From NCBI RefSeq assembly GCF_052116585.1, contig NZ_JBQKKT010000003.1:62001-126000 (forward strand): a DNA stretch of 64,000 nt. The letters are read 5' to 3'. The stretch's first letter is position 1. Every line of letters begins with the position of its first letter. The position numbers were made by a program, and so were the translations under genes. The notes beneath the pieces were generated by a model. The model made no database searches, was not told where the DNA came from, and saw only the letters and a list, made by a program, of their open reading frames with translations. Positions 32,889-41,860 of this stretch are shown here, piece after piece. Source of the DNA: Luteococcus sp052116585 (GTDB lineage: Bacteria > Actinomycetota > Actinomycetes > Propionibacteriales > Propionibacteriaceae).

Positions 32889-34259
32889 CTAGCCCGCGTC
32901 GACGACATGGACCGCCAGCCCGCGGTCACGGGCGACGATCAGGCCGTGGCCATTGCTGCCGCTGGTGCGGGTCAACACCCCGGGCACCTGGCGGGGGTCC
33001 AGCTGGGTGGCTGTGATCGCATCGAGCTCCTCCACCAGCACCAGGTGACCGGCCGGCACGTCCGCAATGGTCAGGTCACCCTCGTCCACCAGGGCGCGCA
33101 GCACCAGCCGCTCCAGCGCCCGCAGGTCCGTGCCGCGTTCGCGCAGGTAGGGATTGGTCATCGTCTCGAAGAAACGGCAGGCCTCGGCCATCGTGGTGCG
33201 CACCGCCGCCACGGCGCTGGCCCCGTCCTGCACCTCCTCGCGGAATCCCTGCCCCAACATCGGATCGGCCAGGATGGAGCGGATGGCGCGCAGCACCGCG
33301 CCGGTGGCGCTGCCGTCGGGCACCCGAGCGGCCAGCCCTTCCACGAATCCGTCGGCGGCCGCCATGGCCCGCTCCAACCGGGCGGCCTCCTCCTGCGGGT
33401 CACCGGGCCCGTAGGTGCTGACGTCAACGCACAGGGGCAGTTCCACGATCGGGCTGCCGCCCAGCGTCTGGGCCACGGCCTGCGGCTGGTGGGCAGGCAC
33501 TCCGTCGCCGAAATTGCGGGCGGCCAGTTCGGCGAAGTCCCGGTGCGCGTGGTGTGCCTGGGGGCCGCTGAACCGGGCCACCAATTCCTCTCCCCGACGA
33601 AGGCCCAGCCCCTGCACTGCCATGATGCTGCGGGCATCCACCGTCCCCAGCTCGTCGGGGTCGTCGGCCCGGCTGATCGTCACGGTGGCATCGAATCCGG
33701 CCATCGCCGCGACGATCGAGGCGCAGGGGCGGGCGTGCAGGCCGTGCTGGTTCTGCACCACCACCCGCAGCTCCAGCTCGTCGCCCGGTGCGATGGCGGT
33801 GGCTGCGGGTGCGGGAGTGCTGCGGATGGTCGGTTGCTGGCCGGACGACGGGTGGCCCAGATGCTGGCGTTTGGGCAGCAGGGACTGTCCCGCCTCGGCA
33901 TCCACCTGGTCCAGGCCGGCGCCGCTGGAGGCGCACACGGCGGCGGCCACCAGGCCCTCCACCATCGGGGCGGAGCTGATCCGCACTCGTTCGGCCACGT
34001 CGGGCTCGACGAACTCAAGAGCCATCTCCGTGGACAGCAGGGCACTGCCCAGGTCCACCAGCACGAGCGTTCCGTCGGGAGAATCCACCTCGTCGATCGC
34101 GGCGGCCACGGCCACCGCATCGGTTCCGGTGGTCTCGTCGTCCAGCCCGGAGGCGACGACGATGCGAGGGCGCACTGCCTCCGGCACCATTTCATGGGCC
34201 AGGGCGACGGCGGCACGGGCCAGCGCACGGCTGTGCGAGACGACGACGATGCTGATCAT
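32889..34259 (-). CDS. dhaM: PTS-dependent dihydroxyacetone kinase phosphotransferase DhaM (EIIA-HPr-EI fusion)
   Basis: A 456-residue three-domain protein. Residues 1-130 are the mannose-type EIIA domain with His9 in VVSHSRALA. Residues ~162-250 are an HPr domain with active His175 in QHGLHARP. The rest is a partial enzyme I: the helical N-terminal part, then ERGTDLRALERLVL and a swivel segment ending with His438 in SNGHGLIVAR. It passes phosphate from the PTS to ADP bound in DhaL. The catalytic PEP-binding barrel of enzyme I is absent, so phosphate must come from the general PTS. It is the last gene of the GDPD-dhaKLM operon. Confidence 0.92.
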   Translation of the reverse strand: MISIVVVSHSRALARAAVALAHEMVPEAVRPRIVVASGLDDETTGTDAVAVAAAIDEVDSPDGTLVLVDLGSALLSTEMALEFVEPDVAERVRISSAPMVEGLVAAAVCASSGAGLDQVDAEAGQSLLPKRQHLGHPSSGQQPTIRSTPAPAATAIAPGDELELRVVVQNQHGLHARPCASIVAAMAGFDATVTISRADDPDELGTVDARSIMAVQGLGLRRGEELVARFSGPQAHHAHRDFAELAARNFGDGVPAHQPQAVAQTLGGSPIVELPLCVDVSTYGPGDPQEEAARLERAMAAADGFVEGLAARVPDGSATGAVLRAIRSILADPMLGQGFREEVQDGASAVAAVRTTMAEACRFFETMTNPYLRERGTDLRALERLVLRALVDEGDLTIADVPAGHLVLVEELDAITATQLDPRQVPGVLTRTSGSNGHGLIVARDRGLAVHVVDAG

Positions 34260-34288
34260 GGCTCCCCCGAGGTAGTGGTCAGCGGTGG

Positions 34289-34894
34289 TCAGGGCAGGAC
34301 GGCAAGGGCGGACTCCACCAGCAGCGTGATACTGGTGGCGCCGGGATCCTGGTGTCCGGCGCTGCGTTCACCCAGATAGGAGGCCCGTCCGCGTCGGGCG
34401 ACCATCGGGACGGTGGCGTCGCGCCCGGCCCGGGCCGCGGCCAGCCCCGCCTCCAGGCAGCTGCGCACGTCGCCCGTGTGGGCCTCCATCGCCTCCACGG
34501 CGGGCGCCAGTGCGTCGACGACGGTCTTGTCCCCAACGCCTGCCTTGCCGCGGGCCACCAGGCCCTCGAGGCCGGCGCGCCAGGCGCGGGCCGTGGCGGG
34601 GGCGTCGTTGGTCTCACCCAGGGCGGAGGCGAAGCGCAGCAGGAAGGTGCCATAGAGCGGTCCGGCGGCGCCGCCGACCGTGCTCACCAGGGTCATTCCC
34701 GCCTTCTTGAGGTAGTCGGCTGCGGAGTCGAAGGAGCTGGCGTCCAGGGCGACGACGGCCTGCATGCCGCGGTCCAGGTTGGAACCGTGGTCGGCGTCGC
34801 CGATCTGCCGGTCGAGCTCGGTGAGCTCGGCGGCGTGCGCGGCGATGAGTTCGGCATAGTCGGCCATCCAGGCCATGGCAGTGGTCAGGTCCAT
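34289..34894 (-). CDS. dhaL: Dihydroxyacetone kinase subunit DhaL
   Basis: A 201-residue helical-barrel subunit. IGDADHGSNLDRGM carries the Asp residues that hold Mg-ADP. It is full length for DhaL and lies 2 nt after dhaK. In the PTS-type kinase the ADP stays bound and is rephosphorylated by DhaM, which then donates to dihydroxyacetone on DhaK. The chosen start (MDLTTAM) directly follows the dhaK stop. Confidence 0.93.
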   Translation of the reverse strand: MDLTTAMAWMADYAELIAAHAAELTELDRQIGDADHGSNLDRGMQAVVALDASSFDSAADYLKKAGMTLVSTVGGAAGPLYGTFLLRFASALGETNDAPATARAWRAGLEGLVARGKAGVGDKTVVDALAPAVEAMEAHTGDVRSCLEAGLAAARAGRDATVPMVARRGRASYLGERSAGHQDPGATSITLLVESALAVLP

Positions 34895-34896
34895 GG

Positions 34897-35895
34897 TCAG
34901 CAACCCCATCTCAGTCCGGGCGTGTCCACCGGCGCATCCCACAGGTCAAGCAGGTCGTCGTCGGCAGTCAGCAGCGTCAGGGAGCAGCCCGCCATGTCCA
35001 GGGAAGTGGCGTGGTTGCCCACCAGGTTGCGGGCGATCGTCACCCCGCGGGCCTGCAGCAATCTCGACACCTCGCCGTACATGACGTACAGCTCCATCAG
35101 TGGGGTGGCGCCCATCCCATTGAGCATGCAGATCGTCGGGGACCCGGTGAAGTCACGGTCGGCGAGCACGGGATCGACGAGCAGCTCCGCGGCATCGCGC
35201 GCTCCCACAGCACGAAGCCTCTCACGGCCGGGCTCACCATGGATACCGATCCCAAGTTCGAACTGGTCCTCGGGTAGTTCGAAGGTGGGCCGCCCCACGG
35301 CGGGAACGGTGCAGCTGCTGAGCGCGAGTCCCATCGATCGGCCACGGTCGTTGACCGATCGGGCCAGGGCTGCCAGCTCGGTCAGCCGACAGCCCTGCTC
35401 GGCGGCCGCGCCCACCACCTTCTCCAACAGCACCGTGAGCCCCACTCCGCGTCGGCCGGCGGTGTACAACGAGTCGGTGACGGCGACGTCGTCGTCCACC
35501 ACCACCTGCTCGACGTCGATGCCCTCGTCGGCCAGCAGCTCGGCGGCCATCTCGAAGTTGAGCACATCGCCGGTGTAGTTCTTCACGATGTGCAGCACCC
35601 CGTGGCCCTGGTCCACGGCGCGGCTGGCCGCGATGACCTGGTCCGGGGTGGGGGAGGTGAAGACCTCCCCGGCGCAGGCCGCGTCCAGCATGCCGCGGCC
35701 CACATAGCCACTGTGCAGGGGCTCGTGCCCGCTGCCCCCACCGGAGACCACCCCCACCCGCGGGACGTCCGGATCCTGACCGCGCAGGACCACGCGGTGT
35801 TCGTGGTCGACGCGCAGGCGGTGCCCGTGGGCGGCCTCGAGGCCCCTGAGGGAGTCGGCGACGGCGTCGCCAGCCTGGTTGAGGAGCTTCTTCAT
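34897..35895 (-). CDS. dhaK: Dihydroxyacetone kinase subunit DhaK
   Basis: A 332-residue subunit that binds dihydroxyacetone covalently through a histidine. GVVSGGGSGHEPLHSGYVG (substrate site, His near residue 57) and His219 in GIGIHGEPGRE are conserved. GMGATPLMELYVMY completes the pattern. Dihydroxyacetone could come from glycerol oxidation or from the FSA-type aldolase of the sorbitol operon. The ATG at 35895 is preceded by a G-rich stretch after the GDPD fusion gene, 23 nt upstream, so these are one operon. Confidence 0.95.
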   Translation of the reverse strand: MKKLLNQAGDAVADSLRGLEAAHGHRLRVDHEHRVVLRGQDPDVPRVGVVSGGGSGHEPLHSGYVGRGMLDAACAGEVFTSPTPDQVIAASRAVDQGHGVLHIVKNYTGDVLNFEMAAELLADEGIDVEQVVVDDDVAVTDSLYTAGRRGVGLTVLLEKVVGAAAEQGCRLTELAALARSVNDRGRSMGLALSSCTVPAVGRPTFELPEDQFELGIGIHGEPGRERLRAVGARDAAELLVDPVLADRDFTGSPTICMLNGMGATPLMELYVMYGEVSRLLQARGVTIARNLVGNHATSLDMAGCSLTLLTADDDLLDLWDAPVDTPGLRWGC

Positions 35896-35918
35896 GCCCC
35901 CCATCCAAGCATCCGGCC

Positions 35919-37427
35919 TCACCGCGACAGACAGCGCAACACGGTCTGGGTGGCATCCGGGGCGGCGACGAGCACGCCACCGTCCTCTGGGAAGAGGTTC
36001 GGCGCGCCGGCCAGGTCGACCACGTCGGCACCCGCCTCCCGGGCCACCAGCATGGCGGCCAGGTGTTCCCTCGGATCGAAGCGGTGCACCACTCCCGCGG
36101 CCGCCCAGCCGGCAGCCACCCCGGCCAGGCTGAGAGCGCCCGAACCCATCAGGCGGGGCGTGCAGTGCGCTTCCCCCAACCCGGTGAGCAAGCCCTCCAG
36201 GCCGGGCCACAGGCCCTGCGCGTCGAGTTCTGCGAGCACGGTGCGGCCCGCCAACGAGTCGCAGCGGGCCACCTGCAGCGGTTCGCCATTGAGCACGGCA
36301 CCCATGTCCTGCGCGGCCAGGAAGACATTGTCCAGGGCGGGCTGGGCCAGGCTGGCCACCAGCGGTTCGCCGTCGACGGCCAGTGCCAGGCTCATGCAGG
36401 ACCAGGGCAGACCATTGACCAGGTTCGTCGTGCCCACCACCGGACCCAGGTACCAGGTGGGGCGGTCACGTTCCGGGTTGCCACCGAGCTCACGACCCAC
36501 CACCCGATGGGCGCCGCCGAAGGTGTGCTCCACCACCTCACGGACATGGCGCTCGATGGCCAGGTCAACATCCGTCACCAGGGAGGCGGTGCGCAGGTGG
36601 GCATTAGCCCAGACCGCCAGCTCCCACGCCACCTTGACCGCCATCGCCGTCTCCCGGCCCACCTCGGCCGCGACGGCCAGGCTGTCCGCGTCCAGGATGG
36701 CCAGTGCCAGGGGACTGGCGCCGCCCATCAGCAGGCGGCGCAACAGGCGCGGCCGGTCGGTGGTGATCCGGTCGACGCCCGCGTGGATCGCCAGCGTCAT
36801 GGTCCAGGCGTCATTGATGGTCCACACCGCCACGTCCAGACCCATCCGGTGGATCTGGTCCACCAGCCGGGGCGAGAGCAGGGTCCACTCCAGGTTCACG
36901 GCGCTGGGGCGCAGGCGCCGCACCATGGCCATGTCCAACCGCGGACCGCTGTGGTTGTAGGCCAGATCGGCGTCCGGCAGCAACTCCCGGACCACCAGCA
37001 TCGCCTCGGTGGCACCGCACCAGCTGATCGGCACCAGCCGGCCGTCATCGCTGGCCTGGAAGCGACGCACCTCGTCGACGGCCACCCGGACGTCGTACTC
37101 GCTGACCGTGTCGATCAGCAGGGTCACGCGGTGGCGGCGCGCCCGGTTCAGTTCGGCGAACTGGCGCAGGGTGCTGGCCAGGGTGGGGATCCGGTACTGC
37201 GCATCGCCCTGCTCGGCCAGGGTTCCGGCCATGTCTGCGACGTGCTTGGGGCGTCCCCACAGCCGCAGCAGCGTCTCGTCGTGCAGGATCACCGACGTGC
37301 CGTCGGCGGTGGTGCGGATGTCCACCTCCACCACGTCGGCGCCGGCCTCGACAGCGGCGGCGAAGGCCTCGGCGGTGTTCTCCCGGGCCTGCTCCGAGTC
37401 TCCCCGGTGGGCGATGACGGTGCTCAT
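35919..37427 (-). CDS. Glycerophosphodiester phosphodiesterase fused to an inositol-monophosphatase-like domain
   Basis: A 502-residue fusion. Residues 1 to ~240 are a GDPD-type TIM barrel: IAHRGD (His7), VVEVDI (Glu34, Asp36) and LHDETL (His49), then DAWTMTLAIHAGVDRITTDRP at the C-terminal end. Residues ~250-502 resemble inositol monophosphatase, but the metal site is changed: the usual DPLDGTTN reads GPVVGTTNLVNG, losing both Asp. The GDPD half should release glycerol-3-phosphate and an alcohol from phosphodiesters. The second half may be inactive or regulatory. It heads the dhaKLM operon, fitting a glycerol/dihydroxyacetone theme. TAGTTT lies 6 nt before the ATG. Confidence 0.83.
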   Translation of the reverse strand: MSTVIAHRGDSEQARENTAEAFAAAVEAGADVVEVDIRTTADGTSVILHDETLLRLWGRPKHVADMAGTLAEQGDAQYRIPTLASTLRQFAELNRARRHRVTLLIDTVSEYDVRVAVDEVRRFQASDDGRLVPISWCGATEAMLVVRELLPDADLAYNHSGPRLDMAMVRRLRPSAVNLEWTLLSPRLVDQIHRMGLDVAVWTINDAWTMTLAIHAGVDRITTDRPRLLRRLLMGGASPLALAILDADSLAVAAEVGRETAMAVKVAWELAVWANAHLRTASLVTDVDLAIERHVREVVEHTFGGAHRVVGRELGGNPERDRPTWYLGPVVGTTNLVNGLPWSCMSLALAVDGEPLVASLAQPALDNVFLAAQDMGAVLNGEPLQVARCDSLAGRTVLAELDAQGLWPGLEGLLTGLGEAHCTPRLMGSGALSLAGVAAGWAAAGVVHRFDPREHLAAMLVAREAGADVVDLAGAPNLFPEDGGVLVAAPDATQTVLRCLSR

Positions 37428-37473
37428 GGCACCAAACTAGGCCAGAAGCGTGGCCCGCGGGTGAAAGCGGGGC

Positions 37474-38763
37474 TCAGCGCTTCAGCTCCGGGATGTCCTG
37501 GGTGATCAGGCGTTCGATCCGCATCCACGGGGCGCGCTTGTGCCAGTCGAGCCGCACCCGGATCCGGTCATTGTGCATGATCGTGGCGGTCAGCGCCACG
37601 AAGATGATCCCGACGCAGACCACGCCGAACAGGATCGTGGCTCGCGGGCCCAACTGGTCCCCGAGCCAGCCGACCAGGGGCGAGACCAGCGGCGCCACGC
37701 CCATGATCATCAGCCCCCACAGGGCCATCACCCGGCCTCGCATCTGCGGTGCCGTCGCGGTCTGCAGCAGCGAGTTGCCGGTGACCAGGGCGGTGATGGT
37801 GAAGAAGCCCACCGGGATCTGCAGGACGACGAAGAGCCAGAAGGAACCGCTCAGGGCGGCGAAGAGGTTGAAGACGGTGTAGCCCGCCATGCCCATCAGC
37901 ACGTGGCGCAGCCGCGGGCGGCCACGGCGGGCCGACCAGAGGGCGGCGGCCAGCGCTCCGATCCCCATCGACGAGCCGACGATGCCGTAGTCGCCGGCGC
38001 CACGGGCGAAGGCCTGCGTCGCCATCACCGCATTGGAGATGTTGTAGTTGAAGCCCAGGCCGCCCACCGCCAGGCCTACCGTCAACAGCGCCATCAGGTC
38101 TGGCCGGCTGCGGACATAGCGCAGGCCCGCGACGAAGCCGCCTGCCTTGCCGCCGGTGGGCCTGGCCGGGTGCAGGAGATTCGTCCTCATGCTGAGCAGC
38201 GCCACCGTCATGGCCGCGAAGGCCACCACATTGGCCGCGATCACCCAGCCGGTTCCCACCACGGCGATCAGTGCGCCGCCGATGCCCGGGCCCAGCAGCC
38301 GGGCCGCATTGAAGCTGGCCGAATTCAGGCTGATGGCATTGGGCAGGTCCTCGAAGCTGACGATCTCACTGACGAAGGCCTGGCGGGCGGGATTGTCGAA
38401 GGCCATCGCCAACCCGTCGACGAAGCTGAGCGCGAAGACGTGCCACAGTTCCACGCGGCCCGTGATGGTCAATCCCGCCAGCAGCGCCGCGCTCAGCATG
38501 CCCACCGTGCAGCTGACCAGCAGGATGCTGCGCTTGGGGAAGCGGTCCGCGACGGTTCCCGCCACCGGGCTGAGCAGCAGGCCGGGCAGGAAGATCGCGG
38601 CGGTCTGGTAGCCCAGCGCCTGGGCATTGCCGTCGGTGAGCACCACCAGCACCAACCACGCCTGCGCGGTGCGCGCCATCCAGCCCCCGATGTTGCTGAC
38701 CAGGCCACCGACGAACCAGATGCGGTAGTTCGGGTTGGCAAGGGAGGAGAAGGTCTGGCTCAC
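37474..38763 (-). CDS. MFS transporter, paralogue of the 4964-6280 exporter
   Basis: A 429-residue twelve-helix transporter of the MFS_3 type: PNYRIWFVGGLVSNIG, DRFPKRSILL, WHVFALSFVDGLAMAFDNPARQAFVSE. The same landmarks occur in the exporter at 4964-6280. No regulator is adjacent here. The start is GTG 38763, 6 nt after TAGTGT (leaderless-like), and the gene is divergent from menE by 45 nt. Substrate unknown. Confidence 0.88.
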   Translation of the reverse strand: MSQTFSSLANPNYRIWFVGGLVSNIGGWMARTAQAWLVLVVLTDGNAQALGYQTAAIFLPGLLLSPVAGTVADRFPKRSILLVSCTVGMLSAALLAGLTITGRVELWHVFALSFVDGLAMAFDNPARQAFVSEIVSFEDLPNAISLNSASFNAARLLGPGIGGALIAVVGTGWVIAANVVAFAAMTVALLSMRTNLLHPARPTGGKAGGFVAGLRYVRSRPDLMALLTVGLAVGGLGFNYNISNAVMATQAFARGAGDYGIVGSSMGIGALAAALWSARRGRPRLRHVLMGMAGYTVFNLFAALSGSFWLFVVLQIPVGFFTITALVTGNSLLQTATAPQMRGRVMALWGLMIMGVAPLVSPLVGWLGDQLGPRATILFGVVCVGIIFVALTATIMHNDRIRVRLDWHKRAPWMRIERLITQDIPELKR

Positions 38764-38796
38764 CGGGTCACACTAACCCTGCCGACCCGTTGGCGA

Positions 38797-38802
38797 TACG
38801 GT
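38797..38802 (+). promoter_or_regulatory. -10 element of menE (leaderless)
   Basis: TACGGT lies 6 nt before the ATG at 38809. It sits in the 45-nt gap shared with the divergent MFS gene. Confidence 0.4.
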
Positions 38803-38808
38803 CGGGGG

Positions 38809-39897
38809 ATGGATCGCCTGCTCACCACCTGCACCGCCGACGAGCTGCCGGCCCGGTTGCCCGAGGCCTTGGCAGGGCGGCTCACCCTCGCCCCCATCGG
38901 GGAGCACCCGGAACAGGCGCTGGCGATGCTGCGTCCCGAACTGCCGATCACGGAGCCGGATGCGGCCGTGGTGGTCTCCACCTCCGGCTCGTCGGGCGTG
39001 CCGAAGGGTGTGGTGCTCTCCCGGAAGGCGCTGCTGGCCGCCGCCGAGGCCTCGCAGCAGGTGCTGGGGCTCATGAGCTGGACCTGCGTGCTGCCCACCG
39101 GCTACGTCGCCGGCCTGATGGTGTTGGTGCGGGCCCATGTGGCGGGCCGTCCGGTGGTCTTTGCCTCGCCCGACCTCTCGGACCTGGCGCCGCAAGCGGG
39201 GGCGAATGCCATCTCGATCGTGCCGACCCAGCTCTTCCGGGCGATGGACGATCCGGCGACGATGGCGAGCCTGGCGCGCTATGACGCGATCCTGCTGGGC
39301 GGCGCTGCCGTGGACCCGGTGCTGCTGGATCGGGCCCGGTCGCGGGGGCTCAACCTGGTCACCACCTATGGCATGAGCGAGACCTGTGGCGGCTGCGTCT
39401 GGGACGGCGAACCGCTGCCCGGAGTCCAGGCCACCGTCAGCCCACAGGGCCGCATCCTGTTGGGCGGTGACATGGTCTTCAGCGGCTACCGGCTCAACCC
39501 GGAACTCACCGCGCAGACCCTCACGGATGGCGCGGTGCGCACCAATGATCGCGGTGAGTGGCGCGACGGACGGTTGCGCGTCCTGGGACGCTTCGACGAC
39601 GTGGTCACCAGCGGCGGCGTGAATGTGGACCTGGCCGCCGTGCAGGCCGCCGTCGACGCCGTCGAACCCGGTAGTGGGGTGGTCCTGGCCCTGCCGGATG
39701 CGGAATGGGGCAGCCGGGTGGTGCTGGCCACCACCTCGGCGCATGACCTTGCCTGGTGGCGTTCCAAGCTCTCCGCGAGGCTGGGGAGGGCGGCCCTGCC
39801 CCGCCAGCTGACAAGGATTGATGTGGTGCCGCGGACGAGTTCTGGAAAGATTGACCGGCAGTCGCTGCTGGGCGAGCTGTTGGACGAGAAGGACTGA
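38809..39897 (+). CDS. menE: o-Succinylbenzoate-CoA ligase
   Basis: A 362-residue, short member of the adenylate-forming family as usual for actinobacterial MenE. STSGSSGVPKGVVLS is the AMP/phosphate loop, TTYGMSETCGG the substrate/adenine motif, and SSGKIDR holds the catalytic Lys. It activates o-succinylbenzoate as CoA ester for menaquinone synthesis. It is followed 6 nt later by menA, so the two are co-transcribed. menC and menD lie 7.5 kb away. Confidence 0.9.
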   Translation: MDRLLTTCTADELPARLPEALAGRLTLAPIGEHPEQALAMLRPELPITEPDAAVVVSTSGSSGVPKGVVLSRKALLAAAEASQQVLGLMSWTCVLPTGYVAGLMVLVRAHVAGRPVVFASPDLSDLAPQAGANAISIVPTQLFRAMDDPATMASLARYDAILLGGAAVDPVLLDRARSRGLNLVTTYGMSETCGGCVWDGEPLPGVQATVSPQGRILLGGDMVFSGYRLNPELTAQTLTDGAVRTNDRGEWRDGRLRVLGRFDDVVTSGGVNVDLAAVQAAVDAVEPGSGVVLALPDAEWGSRVVLATTSAHDLAWWRSKLSARLGRAALPRQLTRIDVVPRTSSGKIDRQSLLGELLDEKD

Positions 39898-39903
39898 GGC
39901 CTC

Positions 39904-40779
39904 GTGGCAACTGTTGGTGAATGGATCGAGGGAGCGCGCCCGCGCACCCTTCCGGCGGCGCTCTCGCCGGTGCTGGCCGGATCGGCCGTGGCCTGGTTCG
40001 AGGACGGATTCCGGTTGGGGCATGCCCTGCTGGCCTTCGTCGTCGCGCTGGCCCTGCAGATCGGCGTGAACTTCGCCAATGACTACTCCGACGGGATCCG
40101 CGGCACCGACGAGGACCGCGTCGGCCCGATGCGGCTGGTCGGCTCGGGGGCTGCGCGTCCAGCACAGGTGAAGGCCGCCGCCTTCGGCTGCTTCGGGCTG
40201 GCCGCCGTCGCCGGTCTGGTGCTGGTGGCCCTGACCGGGCACTGGTGGCTGATTGCCGTGGGCCTGGCCTGCATCATCGCCGCCTGGTACTACACCGGCG
40301 GAGAGCACCCCTACGGCTATGCCGGGCTGGGCGAGGTCTTCGTCTTCATCTTCTTCGGGCTGGTGGCCGTGTGCGGCACCACCTATGTGCAGATCGACCG
40401 CGTGACGTGGGCCAGCCTGGCCGCCGCGGTGGCCATCGGCACCATCGCCTGCCAGATCTTGGTGACCAACAATCTGCGCGACATCGTCGGCGACCGAGAG
40501 GTGGGCAAGCGCACGCTGGCCACCCGGCTCGGCGACGCCGGCACGCGTCGCTTCTTCGCGTTCCTGACCGCCCTGGTGGTGGTCTGCGTGGTGGTGATGG
40601 CGGGGCTGACCAGTTGGTGGGTGCTGCTGGGGCTGGCGACGCTGGTGCTGCTGCTGCCGGCCACCCGGACGGTGCTGGCCGGTGCCACGGGCAAGCCGCT
40701 GATCGGCGTGCTGAAGCAGACCGGCATCGCCGAGCTGCTCTGTGCCGTCGGCATCTTCGTCGGCTGCGTGCTGGGCTGA
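39904..40779 (+). CDS. menA: 1,4-Dihydroxy-2-naphthoate polyprenyltransferase
   Basis: A 291-residue UbiA-family membrane enzyme with about eight or nine helices. The first prenyl-diphosphate motif is NDYSDGIRGTDED and the second is NNLRDIVGDREVGKRTLATRLG. It attaches the polyprenyl tail to dihydroxynaphthoate to form demethylmenaquinone. Starts with GTG at 39904. Confidence 0.93.
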   Translation: MATVGEWIEGARPRTLPAALSPVLAGSAVAWFEDGFRLGHALLAFVVALALQIGVNFANDYSDGIRGTDEDRVGPMRLVGSGAARPAQVKAAAFGCFGLAAVAGLVLVALTGHWWLIAVGLACIIAAWYYTGGEHPYGYAGLGEVFVFIFFGLVAVCGTTYVQIDRVTWASLAAAVAIGTIACQILVTNNLRDIVGDREVGKRTLATRLGDAGTRRFFAFLTALVVVCVVVMAGLTSWWVLLGLATLVLLLPATRTVLAGATGKPLIGVLKQTGIAELLCAVGIFVGCVLG

Positions 40780-40886
40780 GCCGCGCGCCCCAGCGGCACC
40801 TGTGGGCGACGAACAACTGGTGGCAACCCCTGTGGCAAGTAGTGCTCCTTTGATTGGCTGGTGACACCGGCAACAAAGGAGTGGCA

Positions 40887-41828
40887 ATGACGCAGATCCC
40901 CGCGGCGGCACAGGTGCTCGTCGATTTCGTCCCGACCCAGAAGTTCTTCGTGGGCATCGATTCCGACGGATGTGCCATGGACGCCATGGACATCAAGCAC
41001 ACCGAGTGCTTCACGCCCAATTACATCAAGCACTTCGACCTGCAGCCCGTCTCCACCCTGGCCCGGCAGACCGCCCTGTTCGTGAACCTGGGATCGGTCA
41101 CCCGCGGCCTGAACCGCTGGCTGGCGCTGCGTCAGCTGCTGGACCTGCTGCGGGACCGCACCGAGGTGGCCGAGCGCGGCGTCACCATCCCCGACTACCC
41201 GGAGCTGACCGAGTTCATCGAGTCCGGCCATCCGCTGAGTGACAAGGGCATCGCCGCCTTCGCCGCCGAGCACCCCTCGGAGACCATCGACCGCTGCATC
41301 CGCTGGGGCAATGGCGTCAACGCCACCATCGCGGACATGGTGCACGGCTGCGGTCCCTTCCCCGGTGTTCGCGAGGCCATGCAGGCCATGGACGCCGCCG
41401 GCATCGACCAGATGACCGTCTCCGCCACCCCGCTGCACGCGCTGGAGAAGGAGTGGACCGAGCACGGTCTGGCCCAGTACATGAAGGTGATCGCCGGACA
41501 GGAGATGGGCGGCAAGGCCCAGCACGTCGAGTACGCGGCCAAGGGCAAGTACGACGACGACAAGATCATGCTGATCGGCGACGCCCCCGGTGACCGCGAT
41601 GCCGCCGCCAAGGCCGGCTGCCTCTACTACCCGATCAACCCGGGCAAGGAGAAGGAGTCCTGGCACCGCTTCGTCGCCGAGGCGCTGCCGAAATTCCTCG
41701 ACGGCACCTTCGCCGGTGAGTACCAGCAGGCCCTGATCACCGAGTTCGAGACCTACCTGCCCGACGAGGTTCCGTGGCCCACCGTCAGCGGCAACCGCAA
41801 GGTCACCAAGCCCGTCGTGAAGGCCTGA
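40887..41828 (+). CDS. HAD-superfamily hydrolase-like protein
   Basis: A 313-residue protein with HAD landmarks: motif I GIDSDGCAMD (the usual DxDGT reads DSDGC), Ser in VSATPLH as motif II, Lys in GGKAQH and motif IV MLIGDAPGDRDAA. Both Asp of motif I are present, so it may be active. A large helical cap lies between motifs I and II. AAGGAG precedes the ATG at 40887. It is followed 32 nt later by a GH3 gene and probably acts in the same pathway, perhaps on a sugar phosphate derived from a glycan; that is inference. Confidence 0.72.
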   Translation: MTQIPAAAQVLVDFVPTQKFFVGIDSDGCAMDAMDIKHTECFTPNYIKHFDLQPVSTLARQTALFVNLGSVTRGLNRWLALRQLLDLLRDRTEVAERGVTIPDYPELTEFIESGHPLSDKGIAAFAAEHPSETIDRCIRWGNGVNATIADMVHGCGPFPGVREAMQAMDAAGIDQMTVSATPLHALEKEWTEHGLAQYMKVIAGQEMGGKAQHVEYAAKGKYDDDKIMLIGDAPGDRDAAAKAGCLYYPINPGKEKESWHRFVAEALPKFLDGTFAGEYQQALITEFETYLPDEVPWPTVSGNRKVTKPVVKA

Positions 41829-41860
41829 CGTACCCATCCCCGGACCAGAAGGAGCAGCAC

